Origin: JAEMQF01 sp031396305
Lineage (GTDB): Bacteria; Pseudomonadota; Gammaproteobacteria; Burkholderiales; Burkholderiaceae_C
DNA length: 26,505 nt
NCBI GenBank assembly: GCA_031396305.1
Contig: JANNKM010000172.1
Coordinates: 1-26,505, forward strand
Reading direction: 5' to 3'
A program made the position numbers and the translations under genes. This document shows positions 1 to 11,422 of the stretch, one piece after another. The notes under the pieces were generated by a model that was given only the letters and a program-made list of their open reading frames with translations, did not search any database and was not told the origin of the DNA. Position 1 is the stretch's first letter, and each line of letters begins with the position of its first letter.

Positions 1-16
1 AACAAGGAGAACACCG

Positions 17-391
17 ATGACGACGATGTACACAACCGACCATGAATGGATCAACATCGAAGACCATGAGGCCGCGACCGTGGGCATCACGCACCATGCG
101 CAGGACGCCCTGGGTGACGTGGTCTTCGTCGATCTGCCCGCGGTCGGCAAGACCTTCAAGCGCGGCGAAGTGGCAGGCGTCGTGGAGTCCGTGAAGGCCG
201 CCGCCGACCTCTACATGCCCGTCAGCGGTGAAGTGGTCGAAGTCAACGAAGCGCTTCGCGCCGACCCGTCTCTGGCCAACTCCGACCCCCTGGGCCACGG
301 TTGGTTCTTCAAGGTCCACATCAGCAACATGGCCGAATTCGAACAACTCATGGACGGTGCCGGGTACGACGCGCTGCTCAAGACGGTCTGA
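17..391 (+). CDS. gcvH: Glycine cleavage system H protein
   Basis: This is the lipoyl carrier of the glycine cleavage complex in the cytoplasm. Its lipoyl arm carries the aminomethyl group from P protein to T protein and is re-oxidised by L protein. The 124-residue length is normal for the family. The lipoylation site is visible as GVVESVKAAADLY with the modified lysine at residue 60, and the conserved N-terminal YTTDHEW follows the start. An AAGGAG-like ribosome site at 4-9 lies 7 nt before the ATG at 17, which favours this start over the ATG three codons later. gcvP follows after 59 nt on the same strand, so this is the middle of a gcv operon. gcvT and any glycine riboswitch would lie upstream of the window. 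Confidence 0.97.
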   Translation: MTTMYTTDHEWINIEDHEAATVGITHHAQDALGDVVFVDLPAVGKTFKRGEVAGVVESVKAAADLYMPVSGEVVEVNEALRADPSLANSDPLGHGWFFKVHISNMAEFEQLMDGAGYDALLKTV

Positions 392-450
392 GGCAAGAGC
401 ACGTCCACCCCCCGCAACGTCGAATCCTGCCTAGCCTGCACAGCACTCAG

Positions 451-3369
<2,919 letters not shown>

Positions 3370-3379
3370 ACCGCGCCCG

Positions 3380-5263
3380 CTACTTCTGGCTCAGTTTCTG
3401 GCCGCCCTCAGCTTGCTCGAGACGGCTCAAGTGATGCAAGAACGTTGATGCGTCCTGGTAGCCTATGACACGCGCGGAACTCAGCTCTTCACCGCCGGGC
3501 CGGAAGAACAGCAACGCGGGCGGGCCGAACAGGCCGAAGCGCCGCATCAGCGCCTTGTCGTCCGCCGAGTTGGCCGTGACGTCGACTCGCACCAGCGTCA
3601 TTTCACTCAGGCGCCGTCGAACCGCGTCGTCGGTGAACGTGAACGCCTCCATCTCCTTGCATGAGACGCACCAATCGGCGTACAGGTCGAGCATGACCCA
3701 TTTGTTCGATCCCTTCAGCGCAGCGTTCAGGCCGTCCAGGTTCGCGACCGGCTGAAACGCCAAGCCCGGGTTCTGCGAGGCGATCGGCGATGCTAGTCCT
3801 GCGCGCGCGGCCGACAAGTGCGCCAACGGCTGCAAAACCTCGCGCCCGCCGGAGGCCACTCCAACCAGTTGCAACGCCGCCAAGACGGCCAGGGCAATCC
3901 CGGCGCTTTTTGTCATTGCACGGCGCGGTGTCATCGAGTGTTCGAGCCGCTCGAAGGCACCCAGGTAGACCGCACAAGCCAGCAACAGCGCTGCCACGGC
4001 AAGCATTGCCGCCCAGGGCGGCAGGACCGGAGACACGATCCAGAGCGCGACGCCGAGCAGCATGATTCCGAATGCATGCTTAACGCGCTCCATCCACTCG
4101 CCCGCGCGCGGCAGCACCGAACCGGCCGAAAGGCCTACCAACAATAGGGGCATGCTCATGCCGATCGCCATGGCAAACAACGCGACGCCGCCTAGCACCA
4201 CGTCGCGCGTCTGACTGATGTAGACCAGAGCTCCGGCCAGCGGTGCGGCGACACACGGCGAGACGATCACCGCCGACAGGCCGCCCATCGCAAATACGCC
4301 TGCATGGCGGCCACCCTGCAGGCGACCCGACCATTGAGCCAGGCGTGATTGCGCAACAGCAGGCATTTGCAGCTGGTAGACCCCGAACATTGACAGGGAC
4401 AGCACGACCAGCAGCAGCGCGAACGCGCCGAGAACCCAGGCGTTTTGCAGTGCAGCCGCGAGTCCCTCGCCCAGTAACCCGGCAGCCATGCCGAATCCGG
4501 TATAGACGACGGCCATGCCCAGCGAATAGGCCAGCGCCAAACGCAGCCCGCGCCCTCGTGTCGGCGCATCCGTCTGTCCGACGATGATCGACGAAAGAAT
4601 CGGCACCATCGGCAGCACGCAGGGCGTCAGGGACAGCAGCAAGCCCGCCAGCAGGAAGGCCCCGGCAACCCAGAGCAAGTTCTTCGATTCGAGAGCCGCC
4701 GTGAAGCCGCCGCGCTCATCCGTATCGCTCTTGACCGCCTCGACGCCCTTGGAAACACCGGTCGCCGACCAGCTCGCGGCCTGCGCCTCGCTCAGCAGCG
4801 ACAGTCGCATCGGCGCACCGCCTTGACCCGGATCAACCCCAAACACACGCTGCTGGGGCGGATAACACAGGCCCTTGTCGGCGCATCCCTGATTGCCGAC
4901 CAGCAGCTTGAAGGGCACAGACGCCGTCTCGGCCAGTGAAAGCGTCAGCGTGACGCTGTCGCGAAAGGTCTCGACGTCCTTCTGGAAGGTCTCGTCGTAC
5001 TTGACCTTTCCCTTGGGCACCTGGAGCGAACCCGGCTTGACCACCGGTGGAAGCGCTTCGACGCTGAACTTGTCGCCGTACAGGTAGTAGCCGGGCGCGA
5101 TATCGAACCGAATCTCGATGCGTTGCCCATCCTGCGAACGGCCCGACAGCCTGAACGCAACTTCAGGGTCGAGAAATTCATCGGCAGCCTGCACCAATCC
5201 GAAGCACGACAGCCACGCTGCCGCAGCAGCGCAAGAAAAGAATCGCTTCATCATTTTCGACAT
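3380..5263 (-). CDS. dsbD: Thiol:disulfide interchange protein DsbD
   Basis: DsbD is an inner-membrane protein that passes electrons from cytoplasmic thioredoxin to periplasmic thiol proteins (DsbC, CcmG and others). All three modules are present in 627 residues. A signal peptide (about 1-26, ending VQA) is followed by the periplasmic alpha domain with the cysteine pair C127/C133. The hydrophobic beta domain (about 195-470) holds C215 in TPCVLPMVP and C337 in SPCVAAP. A thioredoxin-like gamma domain ends the protein, with WCVSC (C532/C535). All six redox cysteines are therefore present. The ATG at 5263 has a GAAGG-type ribosome site upstream. The gene is divergent from the copper oxidase gene. 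A link to SCO or cytochrome thiols is possible but inferred only from position. Confidence 0.96.
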   Translation of the reverse strand: MSKMMKRFFSCAAAAAWLSCFGLVQAADEFLDPEVAFRLSGRSQDGQRIEIRFDIAPGYYLYGDKFSVEALPPVVKPGSLQVPKGKVKYDETFQKDVETFRDSVTLTLSLAETASVPFKLLVGNQGCADKGLCYPPQQRVFGVDPGQGGAPMRLSLLSEAQAASWSATGVSKGVEAVKSDTDERGGFTAALESKNLLWVAGAFLLAGLLLSLTPCVLPMVPILSSIIVGQTDAPTRGRGLRLALAYSLGMAVVYTGFGMAAGLLGEGLAAALQNAWVLGAFALLLVVLSLSMFGVYQLQMPAVAQSRLAQWSGRLQGGRHAGVFAMGGLSAVIVSPCVAAPLAGALVYISQTRDVVLGGVALFAMAIGMSMPLLLVGLSAGSVLPRAGEWMERVKHAFGIMLLGVALWIVSPVLPPWAAMLAVAALLLACAVYLGAFERLEHSMTPRRAMTKSAGIALAVLAALQLVGVASGGREVLQPLAHLSAARAGLASPIASQNPGLAFQPVANLDGLNAALKGSNKWVMLDLYADWCVSCKEMEAFTFTDDAVRRRLSEMTLVRVDVTANSADDKALMRRFGLFGPPALLFFRPGGEELSSARVIGYQDASTFLHHLSRLEQAEGGQKLSQK

Positions 5264-5503
5264 TTGAGCCTTCGGGGTTCAGGTGGCCGGCACGCAGAAC
5301 AAGTGAAAGCGTACACCGTCGCCCGCTTTGCCGCCTTGCGACGCCGCCAATCAGAGTCGATCGACCGTGCGGCAGTTCCACGCGGATGCGATTTTCAGGG
5401 CGACAGGGGAGTGGCACCGACCCGGCAACCTAGGGCAGGGCGTGCCCGCCCCCACGTTCATAGGATGGTGCGCGCTGCATCGAATACTTAGACTGGGCTT
5501 AAT

Positions 5504-5540
5504 CGATCCAATCCAACGAGACGATCGCTTGATTGAATCG
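5504..5540. repeat. Inverted repeat, 10-bp arms, ahead of the copper oxidase gene
   Basis: CGATCCAATC (5504-5513) and GATTGAATCG (5531-5540) are reverse complements at 9 of 10 positions, separated by 17 bp. It could be a protein-binding dyad or a leader stem. It lies 54-90 bp before the oxidase start codon. Confidence 0.55.
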
Positions 5541-5549
5541 ACGCACCAC

Positions 5550-5567
5550 CACACAGCCGGCTGTGTG
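5550..5567. promoter_or_regulatory. Perfect 18-bp palindrome ahead of the copper oxidase start
   Basis: CACACAGCC followed directly by GGCTGTGTG is a perfect palindrome with no spacer, ending 26 nt before the oxidase ATG. An A-run (5570-5576) and the ribosome site follow. There is no T-run on the downstream side in either direction, so it does not look like an intrinsic terminator. The symmetry and position suit a dimeric repressor operator, but no binding protein is known from the sequence. Confidence 0.5.
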
Positions 5568-5593
5568 CCAAAAAAAGTTACGGGAGAGATGAG

Positions 5594-7336
5594 ATGAGCA
5601 TGAGAGACGACAGCCGGCCTTCCGGGAAGGCGCGGCGCAATCTATTGAAGATCGGAGCCGCGGCCACCGCCTCCACGGCATTGCCGACCGAGTTCGGCTT
5701 CACGTCGGCATTGGCGAAGGATCCGCCGCGCGGACCGTCGACGTCTGCATTCAGCGTGGCTTTACCCGTCTACGGTGCGAAAACGCCGGAAACGCTGAGT
5801 CCGCCTCCCACACCCTACGCCGATACGGCGAACGGCGAATGCGGCCGGGAGACGCACCAAGGTTGGTCCAATTGGCCGGCGCAAAAGACCTACAAGCTCC
5901 GGGTCAGGCAAGGAATGCATTCCTTCCACCCCAACCTGCCGACCCAACCGATCTGGGGTTATGACGGCATCTTGCCCGGCCCGACATTCGTGTCGCGCTA
6001 CGGTGAACCTTCAATCGTTCGTATCCAGAACGAGCTGCCGCCCGATACGTCGGGATTCGGTTCGCCGGAGATATCGACCCACTTGCACAATCTGCATTGC
6101 GGATCCGAAAGCGATGGCTTCACCGCGGACTACTACAGCGCCACGACGGCTGGCCCGACCATGACCGCCCCGGGCAGCTACAAGGATCACCACTACCCGA
6201 ACTGCTGCGCAAACTACGATCGCTTCGATTCAACCAACGGCGACCCCCGGGAAGCCTTGGGTACGTTGTGGTATCACGATCACCGTATGGACTTCACAGC
6301 CGGGAACTGTTATCGCGGCCTGGTCGGCTTCCACCTGATGTTTGACCACATCGATTCGGGCGACGAGAATGACACCAACCGAGCCGCCTTGCGCCTGCCG
6401 AGCGGCGTCGGCGCCTACGATATCCCGCTTGCCCTTCACGATATGCTGTTCGACTCAGGCGGCTACCTGACGTACGACCAGTTCAACACGAAGGGGCACC
6501 TGGGCAACAAGTTCTGCGTGAACGGCAAGGTCCAGCCCTTTTTCAAGGTCAAGCCGCGCAAGTACCGCTTTCGTCTGCTCGACGCCAGCCTGGCGCGTTT
6601 CTACGAGCTGTACCTCGTCAAAGGCGGCGTCAACCAGACGTTCGACTACATCGCCAACGATGGCAACTTGCTGCCCGCGCCGCTGCGGTTGATGAACAAG
6701 GTGGCACTCGGCCCGGCCGAGCGCGGCGACATCGTCGTCGATTTTTCCAAACACGCGGGCGCGCAGGTGTTCCTCGTCAATCGCCTGATTCAAAAGGACG
6801 GGCGAGGCCCGGAAGACGCGCTCACGAACGTGCGCAATGCCAGCGGTGATCTGATCGCCAACGGGACGCAACTCATTCGCTTCGATGTCAGCACGACAGC
6901 CGTGCCTGACCCCAGCCGCGTTCCCGACGCTCTGCGCCAGTTGCCGCCCATCAACCTTTCGGAAGTGGTGAGGACACGCAACTTCAGGTTCGACAAGGAA
7001 AACGACATCTGGACCGTGAACGGCAAGATCTTCGATCCGGAGGTGGTCACCGCCACGGTGAAACGCGGTACCACGGAAATCTGGAGCCTCGAGGGCAATG
7101 GCGGTTGGCATCACCCGGTGCACATCCACCTGGTCGAGGGGCGGATCCTGTCGCGCAACGGAGTCGCGCCGCCGATTCACGAAAGCGGCCGCAAGGACGT
7201 CTATGTGCTCAAGCCGGGCGAAAAGGTACGCGTGCTGCTTCGATTCAGCGACTTCACCGGCAAGTACATGATGCATTGCCACAACCTCACGCACGAGGAT
7301 CACGCCATGATGATCCGCTTCGACGTGGTGGCCTGA
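5594..7336 (+). CDS. Multicopper oxidase, probably Tat-exported
   Basis: This is a laccase / bilirubin-oxidase-type multicopper oxidase (cupredoxin domains), which couples one-electron oxidation of a substrate to reduction of O2 to water. All copper motifs are present in 580 residues: HLH (H163, H165), WYHDH (H228, H230), HPVHIH (H507, H510, H512) and the type-1 site HCHNLTHEDHAM (C562, H567, M572). The N-terminus has a twin-arginine-like ARRNLLKIG (R14, R15) followed by a short hydrophobic stretch, which implies folded export with copper bound. The start has GGGAGAG upstream. The substrate is not readable from the sequence; phenolics, bilirubin-like tetrapyrroles, Mn(II), Fe(II) or Cu(I) are all possible. 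An adjacent cysteine pair (C204-C205) lies between the first two copper motifs. An SCO protein follows 33 nt later. Confidence 0.92.
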   Translation: MSMRDDSRPSGKARRNLLKIGAAATASTALPTEFGFTSALAKDPPRGPSTSAFSVALPVYGAKTPETLSPPPTPYADTANGECGRETHQGWSNWPAQKTYKLRVRQGMHSFHPNLPTQPIWGYDGILPGPTFVSRYGEPSIVRIQNELPPDTSGFGSPEISTHLHNLHCGSESDGFTADYYSATTAGPTMTAPGSYKDHHYPNCCANYDRFDSTNGDPREALGTLWYHDHRMDFTAGNCYRGLVGFHLMFDHIDSGDENDTNRAALRLPSGVGAYDIPLALHDMLFDSGGYLTYDQFNTKGHLGNKFCVNGKVQPFFKVKPRKYRFRLLDASLARFYELYLVKGGVNQTFDYIANDGNLLPAPLRLMNKVALGPAERGDIVVDFSKHAGAQVFLVNRLIQKDGRGPEDALTNVRNASGDLIANGTQLIRFDVSTTAVPDPSRVPDALRQLPPINLSEVVRTRNFRFDKENDIWTVNGKIFDPEVVTATVKRGTTEIWSLEGNGGWHHPVHIHLVEGRILSRNGVAPPIHESGRKDVYVLKPGEKVRVLLRFSDFTGKYMMHCHNLTHEDHAMMIRFDVVA

Positions 7337-7369
7337 GCCACGAGGAGGCATCGTGTCGGGAGAGAAACG

Positions 7370-7960
7370 ATGAATGCAAAAGGACATCTGTTGTCGATCC
7401 TTGGTGCAGCGACCGTCACCTCGATGGTTGCCGCGACCGAACGCGTGGATCGGTCTCGCCCCGGCCCGCGCGCGAACTATTTTCCGAACACGCTGGTGCA
7501 CACGCACGACGGCCGCAAGCTGCGCTTCTACGACGACCTGATCAAGGGCAAAGTTGTCGCGATCAACATGATGTACACGTCATGCACCGGAATCTGCCCG
7601 GGCAATACGGCGAACCTGAAACTCGTTCAGGAAAGGCTGTCGGACCAGCTGGGCAAACACGTCTTCATGTATTCGCTGACGCTGCGCCCTGATGTCGACA
7701 CACCGCAGGCGCTGGCGGAGTACGTCGCTCGCTACGCGATCCCCAAGGGCTGGACCTTCCTCACCGGCAAGCCCGCGGAAATGGATGTGATCCGGCGCAA
7801 GCTCGGTTTTTTCAACGATGACCCCGCGATCGACGCCGACTTGAACAACCACACCGGCATGGTGCGCATCGGCAACGAGGCGCTGGACCGCTGGGCGATG
7901 AGCCCGGCGCTGGGCTCGCCCAAGCAGATCGCGCGCTCGATTCTCGAGCTGCGTACCTGA
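7370..7960 (+). CDS. SCO1/SenC family copper chaperone-like protein
   Basis: SCO proteins are membrane-anchored or exported thioredoxin-fold proteins that bind copper or reduce thiols for cuproenzyme assembly. The copper ligands are present in 196 residues: the CTGIC motif (C72, C76) and the distal histidine in NNHTGM (H161). The N-terminus has a modest hydrophobic segment (about 7-22), consistent with a signal or anchor, though it is not a strong one. A GGGAGAG ribosome site precedes the ATG. The gene follows the copper oxidase by 33 nt on the same strand, so they probably share a transcript. No cytochrome oxidase genes are nearby, so copper loading of the neighbouring oxidase is the natural inference, without direct proof. 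Confidence 0.9.
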   Translation: MNAKGHLLSILGAATVTSMVAATERVDRSRPGPRANYFPNTLVHTHDGRKLRFYDDLIKGKVVAINMMYTSCTGICPGNTANLKLVQERLSDQLGKHVFMYSLTLRPDVDTPQALAEYVARYAIPKGWTFLTGKPAEMDVIRRKLGFFNDDPAIDADLNNHTGMVRIGNEALDRWAMSPALGSPKQIARSILELRT

Positions 7961-8031
7961 CGCGCCATGGGGCGCCCCAGTGCGCCGCTTCACCGCGCCG
8001 ATGATTCTGCTGGCGCAAGCACAATCGGCGC

Positions 8032-8679
8032 ATGTCGCAACTTTTCGAACTGCACCCGGAAAATCCCCAGCCACGCCTGATTCGACAGGCCGCGCAGATT
8101 CTGCACGGTGGTGGCATTGCCGCCATCCCCACCGATTCAAGTTACGCCCTTGTGTGCCACCTCGATGACAAGAACGCGGCCGAGAACCTGCGCCGAATTC
8201 GGGGCGTCGACGACAAGCATCACCTGACGTTGTTGTGCCGTGACCTGAGCGAACTTGCCACCTACGCGCGCGTCGACAACCGGCAGTTCCGCCTGCTCAA
8301 ACTAGGGACGCCGGGACCGTTCACGTTCATCCTCGAGGCGACCAAGGAAGTGCCGCGCCGCCTGTCGCACCCGTCGCGGCGCACCATCGGGCTGCGGGTG
8401 CCGGACCACCATGTCACCCAGGCGCTGCTCGCGGCGCTGGGCCAGCCCTTGCTGGCCACCACGCTCATTGCCCCCGGGCAAGTGGAGCCGATGAATGATG
8501 CCGCATCGATCCGGCAACGCTTCGAGAAGGTAATCCAGGCCGTGCTGGACGCCGGAGCGTGCTCGATGCAGCCCACCACCGTGGTCGACTTGAGCGCTAG
8601 TTCCGCCCTGGTGCTGCGCCGAGGCCGCGGCGACCCCGCCCTGCTGGGCTTGTCGGTTGAACAGGCTGCGCCAGAGTAG
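8032..8679 (+). CDS. YrdC/Sua5 domain protein, YciO type
   Basis: This belongs to the YrdC/Sua5/YciO fold family, whose best-known members make threonylcarbamoyl-AMP for the tRNA t6A modification. The 215-residue chain resembles E. coli YciO along its length: an N-terminal FELHPENPQ segment, PTDSSYAL, a KHHLTLLCRDLSEL segment, PGPFTFIL, the KEVPRRL segment and RTIGLRVPDH. It matches YciO better than the longer Sua5, which has an extra C-terminal domain, and the true cellular role of YciO is less settled than that of TsaC. A CACAAT hexamer at 8020-8025 lies 6 nt before the ATG and no Shine-Dalgarno is visible, so the mRNA may be leaderless. Confidence 0.9.
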   Translation: MSQLFELHPENPQPRLIRQAAQILHGGGIAAIPTDSSYALVCHLDDKNAAENLRRIRGVDDKHHLTLLCRDLSELATYARVDNRQFRLLKLGTPGPFTFILEATKEVPRRLSHPSRRTIGLRVPDHHVTQALLAALGQPLLATTLIAPGQVEPMNDAASIRQRFEKVIQAVLDAGACSMQPTTVVDLSASSALVLRRGRGDPALLGLSVEQAAPE

Positions 8680-8693
8680 AGATCCAACGCCGC

Positions 8694-8708
8694 CCGCCGA
8701 CGCGGCGG
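8694..8708. terminator. GC hairpin between convergent genes
   Basis: CCGCCG and CGGCGG pair around a 3-nt loop, lying between the convergent yciO-type gene and folE2. No T-run follows on either strand, so termination here is only a guess. Confidence 0.3.
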
Positions 8709-8726
8709 CGAGCCGCGCGGCTTGAA

Positions 8727-9527
8727 TCAAATCCCGGCAGGAAGAACGCCGCGCTCGATGCAGGCCACTGCGGAGTGGTTGTGGATCGATTCGAAGTTTT
8801 CGACGTCAACCCGGTAGCGCCCGATGCGCCGGTCAGCGTTGAGCCGCAGCGCCACGTCGCGCACCATATCCTCGACGAACTTCGGGTTCTCGTAGGCGCG
8901 TTCCGTGACCCACTTTTCGTCGCCGCGCTTGAGCAGGGCCCAAATTTCGCTTGACGCGCTGTCTTCGGCGAATCGCACCATTTCTTCGAACCCGATGTCG
9001 CCGAGAAGCTCGGCGCAGATCTCGACCTGGGAGCGCTGGTTGTGCGCTCCATATTCGGAGATCTCCTTGGAGCAAGGGCAAAGTGACTTGACCGGCACGC
9101 CCACGCCCACCCAGATCGAGGCTGTTCCGTCGCGCTGCTCGGCAACCCACCGCCCCTGGTACTCCAACAAGCTCGGCACACCTGACACCGGCGCGCGCTT
9201 GCGCACGAAGAACGGGAAGCGCGCTTCGATCCGCCCTTGAGTCGCGCCGAGCCGCTCCAGCATCGCGCCCAATTCGGCGCGCAGGCTCATCAGGCTCACG
9301 GGTTCGTGCAGCGCGTCAAGCCAGGCCACCAGCCGCGACATGTGCGTGCCCTTGCGCTCCGCAGGCAGCGCCACGTCCAGGTCCCACACGGCCACGCTGG
9401 TCGTTGCCACACCACCGATGCGCAGTGGAATCGGGTAACGCACCGATCGCACGCCGACACGCTGAATCTCCAGGTGGCGTTCATCGCGCGCGCTTTGCGT
9501 GTCGGGAATGTGCGGGTCGGCTTTCAA
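8727..9527 (-). CDS. folE2: GTP cyclohydrolase IB (FolE2)
   Basis: FolE2 converts GTP to 7,8-dihydroneopterin triphosphate, the first step of folate and pterin synthesis. It is the alternative to zinc-dependent FolE. The family signature is clear: KGTHMSR near residue 60, the active-site cysteine in SLCPCSKEIS (C150) and its partner histidine in GAHNQRSQ (H162). The 12-residue C-to-H spacing matches characterised FolE2. The frame is open to 9611, but the family N-terminus (KADPHIPDTQS) begins right after a TTG at 9527-9525. That TTG overlaps the dxs TGA as TTGA, so I choose it, giving 266 residues, the usual length. It is last in the xseB-ispA-dxs-folE2 operon. No zinc-responsive site is expected inside the operon. 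Confidence 0.93.
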   Translation of the reverse strand: MKADPHIPDTQSARDERHLEIQRVGVRSVRYPIPLRIGGVATTSVAVWDLDVALPAERKGTHMSRLVAWLDALHEPVSLMSLRAELGAMLERLGATQGRIEARFPFFVRKRAPVSGVPSLLEYQGRWVAEQRDGTASIWVGVGVPVKSLCPCSKEISEYGAHNQRSQVEICAELLGDIGFEEMVRFAEDSASSEIWALLKRGDEKWVTERAYENPKFVEDMVRDVALRLNADRRIGRYRVDVENFESIHNHSAVACIERGVLPAGI

Positions 9528-11413
9528 TGGTTCACCACCGAACGCAACACCGCCGCGACACCAAAGCGCTCGACGATGGAACGTTCGATTCCCGCGGCGT
9601 CGAGGCCGCAACGCACGAGCAGCTTGGCGGGGTCACCATGTTCGATGAACTCGTCGGGCAGGCCCAGGTTCAGAATCGGCACTGAAACGCCGGCACGTGC
9701 GAGCGCTTCAAGCACCGCGCTGCCCGCGCCACCCGCAACGCAGCCTTCTTCGACAGTCACGAGGCAATCATGGGTGCGCGCGAGTTTAACGCAGAGCGCC
9801 GCGTCGAGCGGCTTGGCAAAGCGCATGTTGGCCACCGTCGCGTCGAGCACCTCGCCTGCCGCGAGTGCCGGGTACAGCACCGTGCCGAAGGCGAGAATGG
9901 CAATGCGCTGGCCGCGGCGACGAATCTCGCCCTGCCCGAACGGCAGTGCCACCATTTCGGCCTGAATGGCAACGCCGACGCCACTGCCACGCGGATAACG
10001 CACCGCCACAGGGTGGTCTTGCAGGAACGCCGTGTAAAGCGCCTGGCGGCACTCGTTTTCATCGGCCGGCGTGAGCACGCTCATGTTCGGAACGCAGCGC
10101 AGGTAGGCGATGTCATAGGCGCCAGCGTGTGTCGGGCCGTCGGCGCCGACGATGCCCGCGCGATCAAGCGCAAACACGACCGGCAGATTCTGGATCGCCA
10201 CGTCGTGAATCAACTGGTCGTAGCCGCGCTGCAAGAAAGTGGAATAGATCGCGACGACAGGCTTCAAGCCTTCGCAGGCCAGGCCCGCAGCGAAAGTCAC
10301 CGCGTGCTGCTCGGCGATGCCCACATCAAAGTACCGGCTCGGAAAGCGCTTCTCGAACTCGACCATTCCCGAGCCCTCGCGCATCGCCGGCGTGATGCCG
10401 ATGAGTCGTTCGTCCTTTTCCGCCATGTCACAAAGCCACTGGCCGAAGACCTGCGTGAAGCTCGTCTTGGGTGGCTGCGCCGGTTTGAGAAAACCCACCG
10501 CCGGATCGAACTTGCCTGACGCCGCGTGGTAACCCACCGGGTCGGCTTCAGCGAGCTTGTAACCATACCCTTTGCGGGTCACAACGTGCAGGAACTGCCG
10601 TCCCTTGAGGTCGCGCAGGTTTTCCAGCGTCGGAATCAGCGATTCGAGGTCGTGACCATCGATCGGGCCGACGTAATTGAAGCCCAGTTCCTCGAAGATC
10701 GTGCCCGGCACGATCATGCCCTTGGCATGTTCCTCAAGACGGCGCGCCAGTTCGAACAAGGGCGGCGCGTTCTTCAGCACGTTCTTCGCGGTGTCGCGCG
10801 CGGCGGCATAAAACTTGCCGCTCATCAGGCGCGCCAGGTAGCGGTTCAACGCGCCGACGGGGGGCGAGATCGACATGTCGTTGTCGTTCAGCACGACGAG
10901 CATGTCGACGTTCGATACTCCCGCATTGTTCAGCGCCTCGTAAGCCATGCCGGCAGACATGGCACCGTCGCCGATGATCGCCACCGTCTTGCGGTCCTCA
11001 CCTTTTTGCTTCGCTGCCAGGGCCATGCCGAGCGCCGCGGAAATTGAAGTCGAGGAGTGAGCGGTGCCAAAGGCGTCGAACTCGCTTTCCGTGCGCAGCG
11101 GAAAACCGGAAATGCCACCCAGCTGCCGCAAGGTGGCCATGCGCTCGCGCCGACCGGTCAGTATCTTGTGCGGATAGGTCTGGTGGCCGACGTCCCATAC
11201 CATGCGGTCGTGCGGCGCGTTGAAAACGTAGTGGAGCGCCACCGTCAGCTCCACCGTCCCCAGGTTGGAGCCCAGGTGCCCGCCCGTTTGCGCCACGCTT
11301 TGCAACAGGAACTGACGAACCTCATCGGCCAGTTGGGCCAATTCGGCGCGGGTCAGGCGCTTCAGGTCCGCCGGCGAGTTGATGGTTTGCAGCAGCGAAT
11401 GTTTCATGAGCAT
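9524..11413 (-). CDS. dxs: 1-deoxy-D-xylulose-5-phosphate synthase
   Basis: DXS condenses pyruvate and glyceraldehyde 3-phosphate using thiamine diphosphate, and is the entry step of the MEP isoprenoid pathway. It also supplies precursor for thiamine and pyridoxal. The 629-residue length is typical. Visible motifs are GHLGSNLG (about 45), DVGHQTYPHKILTGR (about 74), the thiamine-diphosphate motif from GDGAMSAGM (about 148) to NDNDMSIS (about 176), and the transketolase-type DRAGIVGADGPTHAG segment in the C-terminal half. Two in-frame ATGs (11413 and 11407) are possible; the second gives MKHSLLQTINSP, and both fit. ispA ends 9 nt upstream of the first ATG, and folE2 overlaps the stop codon. 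Confidence 0.97.
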   Translation of the reverse strand: MLMKHSLLQTINSPADLKRLTRAELAQLADEVRQFLLQSVAQTGGHLGSNLGTVELTVALHYVFNAPHDRMVWDVGHQTYPHKILTGRRERMATLRQLGGISGFPLRTESEFDAFGTAHSSTSISAALGMALAAKQKGEDRKTVAIIGDGAMSAGMAYEALNNAGVSNVDMLVVLNDNDMSISPPVGALNRYLARLMSGKFYAAARDTAKNVLKNAPPLFELARRLEEHAKGMIVPGTIFEELGFNYVGPIDGHDLESLIPTLENLRDLKGRQFLHVVTRKGYGYKLAEADPVGYHAASGKFDPAVGFLKPAQPPKTSFTQVFGQWLCDMAEKDERLIGITPAMREGSGMVEFEKRFPSRYFDVGIAEQHAVTFAAGLACEGLKPVVAIYSTFLQRGYDQLIHDVAIQNLPVVFALDRAGIVGADGPTHAGAYDIAYLRCVPNMSVLTPADENECRQALYTAFLQDHPVAVRYPRGSGVGVAIQAEMVALPFGQGEIRRRGQRIAILAFGTVLYPALAAGEVLDATVANMRFAKPLDAALCVKLARTHDCLVTVEEGCVAGGAGSAVLEALARAGVSVPILNLGLPDEFIEHGDPAKLLVRCGLDAAGIERSIVERFGVAAVLRSVVNH

Positions 11414-11422
11414 GCCGGCATC

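Larger units (their letters stand above)
5264..5593. promoter_or_regulatory. Divergent intergenic region between dsbD and the copper oxidase gene
   Basis: These 330 nt hold no convincing gene; short open frames here show no recognisable protein. A possible sigma-70 promoter for the oxidase has TTCATA at 5457-5462 and TCGAAT at 5480-5485, spaced 17 bp, each matching consensus at 4 of 6 positions. It would give a leader of about 100 nt containing both inverted repeats listed separately. A GC-rich stretch near 5434-5452 can form a small hairpin but has no T-run. No clear CueR- or CopR-type copper box was found by eye. Confidence 0.4.

Noticed and set aside
301..450. Upstream extension of gcvP starting at TTG 301
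   Set aside because: It overlaps gcvH in another frame and lacks GcvP homology; the ATG at 451 starts the conserved protein.
5434..5452. GC-rich hairpin considered as a terminator
   Set aside because: It lies between divergent genes, its stem is short and mismatched, and there is no T-run.
5328..5597. Short open frames in the dsbD-oxidase gap
   Set aside because: No ribosome site, no recognisable protein features, and they run through the palindromes and the oxidase leader.
7969..7980. Palindrome TGGGGCGCCCCA after the SCO gene
   Set aside because: No loop and no T-run; such GC palindromes are expected often at this base composition.
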